Source: an uncultured Collinsella sp. (GTDB taxonomy: Bacteria; Actinomycetota; Coriobacteriia; Coriobacteriales; Coriobacteriaceae). From it: a stretch of 14,241 bases of DNA. Made by a program: the position numbers and the translations under genes. Below the pieces are notes generated by a model, which was given only the letters and a program-made list of their open reading frames with translations, was not told the origin of the DNA and ran no database searches. This document shows, piece after piece, positions 11,958 to 14,241 of the stretch (the first letter of the stretch is position 1; each line of letters begins with the position of its first letter). The DNA is taken from contig CABVDE010000049.1 of the NCBI GenBank assembly GCA_902496945.1, positions 1 to 14,241 of the forward strand, in the 5' to 3' direction.

Positions 11958-12914
11958 ATGAAAATCGCACTACTCGAACCGCTGGGAGTTCCCACGCAGA
12001 CCATCGATGAGCTTGCCGCCCCGCTCAAAGAGGCTGGCCACGAGTTTGTCTACTTCGATACCAAGACCACCGATCCGGCCGAGCTCGCCCGTCGTAGCGA
12101 GGGCGCCGAGGTCGTCATGATCGCCAACAACCCCTACCCCGCCGAAGTCGTCGAGGGTGCCGACGCACTCAAGATGATCGCTGTGGCCTTTACGGGCATC
12201 GACCACGTGGGGCTTTCTGCCTGCCGTGAGCGCGGCATTGAGGTGCGCAACTGCGCCGGCTATTCCGATGTTTCGGTCGCAGAGCTCACCCTCGGCCTTA
12301 CCATCGACGTGCTTCGCAAGGTCGGCGCCGCTGATGCCGCCGTTCGCGCCGGCAGGACGAGCGCCGGCCTTATGGGCACCGAGATCTGCGGCAAGACGGT
12401 GGGTATCGTGGGCTGCGGCAAAATCGGTTGCGCCACCGGCCGCCTCTTTAAGGCCTTTGGCGCCCGCGTGCTGGGCTACGCCCGTCACGAGCACCCCGAG
12501 GCCGCCGAGGCAGGCATTGAGCAGGTTTCACTCGAGCAGCTGCTTGCCGAGTCCGATATCGTGAGCCTGCACCTGCCCAACAACGACGCCACGCGCAAGA
12601 GCTTTGGTGCCCAGCAGTTCGCCCAGATGAAGGACGGCGCTGTCTTTATCAACTGCGCCCGCGGCGCCATCGTTGATAACGACGCCCTTGCCCAGGCGCT
12701 CAACGATGGCAAGCTTGCCGGTGCCGGCATCGACGTCTTCGACATGGAGCCGCCGATCCCTGCCGACTACGCGCTCGTCAACGCCAAGAACTGCATCTTT
12801 ACCCCGCACGTCGCCTTCCTGACGCACGAGGCCATGCAGCGCCGCGCCAAGATCGAGTTCGATAACGTTATCGCCTATGTCGAAGGTCTCGCGCAGAACG
12901 TCTGCGAGCTGTAG
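11958..12914 (+). CDS. D-2-hydroxyacid dehydrogenase (NAD-dependent)
   Basis: Interconverts 2-keto acids and D-2-hydroxy acids with NAD(H). The 318 residues match the family. The Rossmann motif is GCGKIG at 152-157. Catalytic residues are all present: Arg235 (NCARGAIVD), Glu264 (DVFDMEPP) and His284 (FTPHVAFLTHEA). The N-terminal part is the catalytic half that precedes the nucleotide domain in this family. No ACT or other regulatory domain, so it is not a full-length SerA. Lactate, glycerate or hydroxypyruvate are possible substrates and cannot be told apart here. AAAGGAG stands seven bases before the ATG, with a fair promoter upstream. Confidence 0.93.
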   Translation: MKIALLEPLGVPTQTIDELAAPLKEAGHEFVYFDTKTTDPAELARRSEGAEVVMIANNPYPAEVVEGADALKMIAVAFTGIDHVGLSACRERGIEVRNCAGYSDVSVAELTLGLTIDVLRKVGAADAAVRAGRTSAGLMGTEICGKTVGIVGCGKIGCATGRLFKAFGARVLGYARHEHPEAAEAGIEQVSLEQLLAESDIVSLHLPNNDATRKSFGAQQFAQMKDGAVFINCARGAIVDNDALAQALNDGKLAGAGIDVFDMEPPIPADYALVNAKNCIFTPHVAFLTHEAMQRRAKIEFDNVIAYVEGLAQNVCEL

Positions 12915-12921
12915 ATAGGCA

Positions 12922-12959
12922 AAGGCGGGACAGACCTCATCACAGGTCTGTTCCGCCTT
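12922..12959. terminator. Strong hairpin between convergent genes, probable two-way terminator
   Basis: AAGGCGGGACAGACCT (12922-12937) pairs with AGGTCTGTTCCGCCTT (12944-12959), 16 pairs with one G-T wobble and a six-base loop. It lies between the stops of the convergent dehydrogenase genes. The T-run is poor on both sides. Confidence 0.7.
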
Positions 12960-12964
12960 CCTCC

Positions 12965-14032
12965 CTACTCGGCACGCATAAGCTCAACGAGCTTTTGTCT
13001 AGTCACCCTGGTCTGTTCGTTGGCCATATTGCGTTCGTTTCTAAAAGCCGCATCCGCAACGCTCAGCAGATCGGCATCCGAGATCTCACCAAGCCCCAGG
13101 TCCTCAAGCGTCGTCGGCAGGCCGACGCGCTGGCAAAACTCAAGCACCTGGTCAAGCTCGGGCGCACGCTCCAGGCGAAGCTGGACTACCAGGCCAAATG
13201 CCACGGTTTCGCCGTGCATGGCGTTGCACTCGGGCAGAATCGTCAGGCCGTTGGCGATGGCATGCGCTAGTGCCAAGCCGCCGCTCTCAAATCCAACGCC
13301 TGAAAGCAGAATGTTGCACTCGATCAGGCGCTCAACGGCTGGTGACATGCGGCCCTTCTTGAGGTCACGCTTAGCAGCCACACCGCACTCCATAAGCGTG
13401 TCGTAGCAGGCGCGGGCAGCGACCAAGGCCAAGTGTCCCGGCGTACCACCATGCTCGTTCGTGCCCCGTGCCGCAACGCACGAACGCGCCTCGAAGTATG
13501 TTGCCAGCGCATCGCCCATGCCGGCAACCGTCATGCGCAACGGCGCCGCGGCGACCACATCGGTATCGACCACGACCAGGTCGGGATTCTTCGCAAGTGC
13601 CAGATAGTAGTCGAACGACCCATCTTCGTGATACAACACCGAAATCGCGCTGCACGGACCGTCCATCGATGCCGCCGTGGGGCACACGCACAGCGGAAGT
13701 TCGGCAAAGTGCGCAACGGCTTTGGCGATGTCGAGCATCTTGCCACCGCCGATACCGACCACCATGTCGCAATACTCGGCCTGGGCCTCCTTGGCCATTT
13801 CGACAACAGCCGCCTCCGTGCATGGACCGTCATAGACCTTAAAGAACGGATCACTCATGCCATCGTCTAGGAATCCATCGACGATCTGCTTGCACAGCCG
13901 ATCCTCAGTACCCTGGTCAAACAAGACATAGGCGGCGCAGCCCAACCACGACAAATACCTGCCCTGGCGCGAAAGCTCCCCCGGCCCCTGAACATACCGG
14001 CCGGGACCGCCATAAACCATAGGCAGCGACAT
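12965..14032 (-). CDS. gldA: Glycerol dehydrogenase-like iron/zinc alcohol dehydrogenase
   Basis: An NAD-dependent enzyme of the GldA family, oxidising glycerol to dihydroxyacetone or a related polyol. From the ATG at 14032 (355 residues; GGGCGGGG upstream) the NAD-binding GIGGGKMLD is at 93-101 and PTAASMDGPCSAISVLY at 118-134. The metal ligands fit Asp174 (GMGD), His257 (ALAHAI) and His273 (NAMHGE). The MDGPCSA stretch is a close variant of the usual GldA motif. An in-frame GTG at 14056 would add eight residues. It converges with the hydroxyacid dehydrogenase. The exact substrate is uncertain; glycerol-1-phosphate dehydrogenase-like use is less likely because of the GldA-type motifs. Confidence 0.88.
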   Translation of the reverse strand: MSLPMVYGGPGRYVQGPGELSRQGRYLSWLGCAAYVLFDQGTEDRLCKQIVDGFLDDGMSDPFFKVYDGPCTEAAVVEMAKEAQAEYCDMVVGIGGGKMLDIAKAVAHFAELPLCVCPTAASMDGPCSAISVLYHEDGSFDYYLALAKNPDLVVVDTDVVAAAPLRMTVAGMGDALATYFEARSCVAARGTNEHGGTPGHLALVAARACYDTLMECGVAAKRDLKKGRMSPAVERLIECNILLSGVGFESGGLALAHAIANGLTILPECNAMHGETVAFGLVVQLRLERAPELDQVLEFCQRVGLPTTLEDLGLGEISDADLLSVADAAFRNERNMANEQTRVTRQKLVELMRAE

Positions 14033-14056
14033 ACGAGACCCCGCCCTTTCATTCAC

Positions 14057-14132
14057 TCAACATTGGCGCAAACTAACCTGACTCCTTTGCACCAACTTGG
14101 TGCGATGGGGACAGGCATCTTTGCACCATAGC
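14057..14132. other. Intergenic stretch upstream of the GldA-like gene
   Basis: Contains GGCGCAAACTAACCT (14065-14079), identical to 10399-10413 upstream of ychF, and the palindrome GCACCAA-C-TTGGTGC (14089-14103). TTTGCACCA occurs twice (14086-14094, 14120-14128). A promoter for the minus-strand dehydrogenase is expected here, but no clear boxes are seen. Confidence 0.45.
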
Positions 14133-14162
14133 AAAAAGGTCCCGCGCACAAAGCGCGGGACC
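14133..14162 (-). terminator. Intrinsic terminator of the right-edge gene
   Basis: On the minus strand GGTCCCGCGC, loop TTTGT and GCGCGGGACC form a perfect ten-pair stem followed by five T. It ends the transcript of the gene cut by the right edge. Confidence 0.88.
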
Positions 14163-14185
14163 CTCATCAGAACAATGTATGCTGA

Positions 14186-14241
14186 TTAGAACGTGACCGG
14201 GGTATCGGTGTAGACGCACTCGAGCAGCTGCTCCATCTCCT
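14186..14241 (-). CDS. C-terminal end of an unidentified gene cut by the window edge
   Basis: An open frame with host-like codons ends in TAA at 14186-14188 and is followed by a strong terminator. The last visible residues are EMEQLLECVYTDTPVTF. Too little is visible to name it. Confidence 0.6.
   Translation of the reverse strand, partial: EMEQLLECVYTDTPVTF

Noticed and set aside
1..14241. tRNA or rRNA genes
   Set aside because: No cloverleaf or rRNA-like sequence was recognised; the attachment target appears to be guaA rather than a tRNA gene.

Overview
The window looks like chromosome from a high-GC anaerobic Actinobacterium of the Coriobacteriia, most like Collinsella, carrying an integrated mobile element on its left side. 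The host guess rests on GC-rich codon choice, the Fe-S-rich anaerobic gene content and overall gene style. It is a recognition-based inference with no database check behind it.

Positions 1 to about 5200 hold one end of the element. Seven genes all read leftward on the minus strand, starting at a strong promoter near 5000: a probable double ribbon-helix-helix DNA-binding protein (4324-4926), a type II membrane protein with an outside beta-rich domain (3422-4324), a secreted beta-rich protein (2741-3304), a small acidic protein that may bind single-stranded DNA (2390-2725), a 66-residue two-helix membrane peptide (2072-2272), a membrane-anchored exported protein (1538-2059), and an FtsK/SpoIIIE-type membrane ATPase of the Tn916 Orf21 / ICEBs1 ConQ type (61-1548). 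A GC-rich hairpin follows the ATPase at the window edge. The promoter has a perfect TATAAT box and two copies of the palindrome GTAGA-N5-TCTAC, one in its spacer and one just after the predicted transcription start. About 110-200 bp upstream of the promoter lie two sets of direct repeats, then the terminator and 3' end of guaA. The 3' end of guaA is a known target for integrative elements, so the junction is probably the attachment site. Integrase, relaxase or replication protein, and the other junction must lie beyond the left edge.

Positions 5194 to 14241 are ordinary chromosome: guaA (GMP synthase, minus strand), ansA-like asparaginase (plus), a small XRE regulator (minus) divergent from a 129-residue unknown gene across a perfect 22-bp palindrome, then a minus-strand pair of a DUF1648-like membrane protein directly behind ychF. 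A 231-bp intergenic stretch with three consecutive inverted repeats follows. Next come a four-cluster Fe-S protein (minus), a divergent D-2-hydroxyacid dehydrogenase (plus), a convergent GldA-like dehydrogenase (minus), and the last codons and terminator of one more minus-strand gene.

The element genes appear to form one repressor-controlled operon that makes a DNA-pumping ATPase together with several cell-surface proteins. That fits either the transfer module of a conjugative or mobilizable element, or a less familiar DNA-exporting element. The chromosomal genes form no single pathway; they cover purine synthesis, nitrogen and redox metabolism.
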